A stretch of DNA of 6,976 nucleotides, taken from the NCBI GenBank assembly GCA_020630455.1, contig JAHDBK010000196.1, positions 1-6,976 on the forward strand, written 5' to 3'. Source of the DNA: Saprospiraceae bacterium (GTDB taxonomy: Bacteria > Bacteroidota > Bacteroidia > Chitinophagales > Saprospiraceae). The position numbers and the translations under genes were made by a program. A model generated the notes under the pieces. The model was not told the origin of the DNA and did no database searches. It saw only the letters and a list, made by a program, of their open reading frames with translations. Shown piece after piece: positions 5,990 through 6,976 of the stretch. Each line of letters opens with the position of its first letter. Position 1 is the first letter of the stretch.

Positions 5990-6021
5990 TAAAATTAATA
6001 ATTAATAGAATAATAAATCAA
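5990..6021 (-). promoter_or_regulatory. Candidate promoter for the Skp-like gene
   Basis: On the minus strand, TTG (6021-6019) is followed after 21 nt by TAATTTTA (5997-5990), a seven-of-eight match to the TAnnTTTG -7 box at about the expected -33/-7 spacing. It would give a leader near 35 nt. The 93-bp gap is nearly all A/T, so chance matches are likely. The rest of the gap holds nothing else I can support. Confidence 0.25.
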
Positions 6022-6042
6022 TAAACAATATTTAAACATGTT

Positions 6043-6963
6043 TTAATAATTTTTCATTTGAATATCCTTCTTCTTCAATACCTCTTGTAACTTATCAGGA
6101 TAATCCGTAATAATACCGTCTACTTTAAATTTGAGCATTTTTTCCATATCAGAGACCTCATTGATGGTCCAAGGAATTACTTGCATATTGATACTCTTAG
6201 CATATTCCATCAATGTAGCATCTACAAGGGGGAAGTATGGACTATAAATCTCAGGAGTAAAACCCAAGGACTTAATATTATTTTCGGCATCTGAAGGATG
6301 TTCTATTAATAATGCTAAACGAATATCGGGAGCTATTTTTTTAGTTTCTCTTAATGAAGCAAAATCGAATGATTGAATATTAATCCTTTCTTGAAATCCA
6401 CTATTTTGAACCGTTTCCACTACTAATTTGACAAATATCTCTAAAACAGGGTGGAAGCTATCGTCTTCAAAGGGAACTCTCTTGATTTCAATATTATAAA
6501 ATGGAGCTTTAATATGATTCATCTTACAATATTTCTCTATTTCAGTAAAAACATCTTCTAAAGACGGTTTGTAACAAGTCAATTTTTTTTGTTCGGGAAA
6601 TCGCTCATGATGCCTTGTACCTACATCATATTTTTGAATCTCATCATAATTCAATTGATAAATATTGTGATTTTTTTCATTATTTTTATCAATATCATTT
6701 CCTAAGGAATCTTTGGCAATTTCATGGGAAAAGAAAGGCTCATGTGATACAATCACCTTCAAATCTTTAGAAATGACCACATCCATTTCAAGCGTAGTCA
6801 CTCCTATATCCAATGCCTTTTTAAACCCTTCAATAGTATTCTCTGGCATCAATCCTCTACATCCACGATGCCCCTGTACATCAACCCTATAATTTGAAAT
6901 GTTTTCATTCATGTTGCAGCTTATTATTAATAAAATAAGAAAGAAAAGAAAAGTCTTTTTCAT
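6043..6963 (-). CDS. Glycerophosphodiester phosphodiesterase-type lipoprotein
   Basis: This 306-residue protein fits the GDPD family, TIM-barrel enzymes that hydrolyse glycerophosphodiesters to sn-glycerol 3-phosphate and an alcohol, dependent on a divalent metal. The N-terminus is a lipoprotein signal with lipobox IISC (Cys16), so the enzyme is probably lipid-anchored in the periplasm or outer membrane. Family marks: GHRG (31-34) with His32 and Arg33, then PENT (40-43) with Glu41, then LEMDV (58-62) with Glu59 and Asp61, then VSHEP (72-76) with the second catalytic His74. Later come NIEIKR, QSFDF, VIPWTINE and DGIITDYPD, all typical of the barrel's C-terminal half. All expected catalytic and metal residues are present, so it should be active. 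Substrate choice is unknown; phospholipid head-group recycling or phosphate/glycerol scavenging is inferred. It could head a two-gene unit with the Skp-like gene. Only 13 bp upstream are visible, so its own promoter cannot be judged. Confidence 0.92.
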   Translation of the reverse strand: MKKTFLFFLILLIISCNMNENISNYRVDVQGHRGCRGLMPENTIEGFKKALDIGVTTLEMDVVISKDLKVIVSHEPFFSHEIAKDSLGNDIDKNNEKNHNIYQLNYDEIQKYDVGTRHHERFPEQKKLTCYKPSLEDVFTEIEKYCKMNHIKAPFYNIEIKRVPFEDDSFHPVLEIFVKLVVETVQNSGFQERINIQSFDFASLRETKKIAPDIRLALLIEHPSDAENNIKSLGFTPEIYSPYFPLVDATLMEYAKSINMQVIPWTINEVSDMEKMLKFKVDGIITDYPDKLQEVLKKKDIQMKNY

Positions 6964-6976
6964 GTGTGTTGTAATT

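Noticed and set aside
6034..6043. AAACATGTTT palindrome at the end of the lipoprotein gene, resembling the ends of the 156-bp element
   Set aside because: Only the AAACATG core is shared, the GCTCT/AGAGC part is missing, and a 10-bp palindrome in such AT-rich DNA is easily due to chance.

Overview
The window looks like chromosomal DNA from a low-GC, AT-rich member of the Bacteroidota. Four things support this: start codons are preceded by A/T-rich leaders with no Shine-Dalgarno sequence; there is a perfect TAnnTTTG -7 box in front of ridA; the TonB-dependent receptor carries an N-terminal carboxypeptidase-regulatory-like domain; and PASTA-only membrane proteins and short OmpH/Skp proteins of this kind are common in the phylum. 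I cannot name a genus. The AT-richness and repeat-laden spacers would suit a Cytophagales- or Saprospirales-like lineage, but that is a guess.

Layout. From 1 to 5338 four genes read rightward: the 3' part of a membrane-anchored three-PASTA protein (its start lies before the window), a TonB-dependent outer-membrane receptor, the enamine/imine deaminase RidA, and tryptophanyl-tRNA synthetase (TrpS). From 6963 down to 5437 two genes read leftward: a glycerophosphodiester phosphodiesterase-type lipoprotein, then an OmpH/Skp-like periplasmic chaperone. The two blocks converge on a 22-bp-stem hairpin at 5377-5424. The four rightward genes are separated by wide spacers and hairpins and are probably individual transcription units. 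Only the two leftward genes (93 bp apart) might be co-transcribed.

Function. The genes do not form one pathway. Receptor, Skp-like chaperone, lipoprotein and PASTA protein all belong to the cell envelope, whereas RidA and TrpS are housekeeping enzymes. I found no defence system, CRISPR array, tRNA, rRNA or transposase.

The unusual content is between the genes. (1) A 156-bp, gap-free imperfect palindrome (965-1120), MITE-like or able to make a long stem-loop RNA, sits in the 368-bp spacer before the receptor gene and has additional A-run/T-run arms outside it. (2) A nearly identical 18-nt hairpin motif follows every one of the four rightward genes in the same orientation. (3) Three stretches with a 7-bp period lie around ridA and trpS, each built on a different heptamer. 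These repeats deserve a genome-wide look; the coding genes are ordinary.
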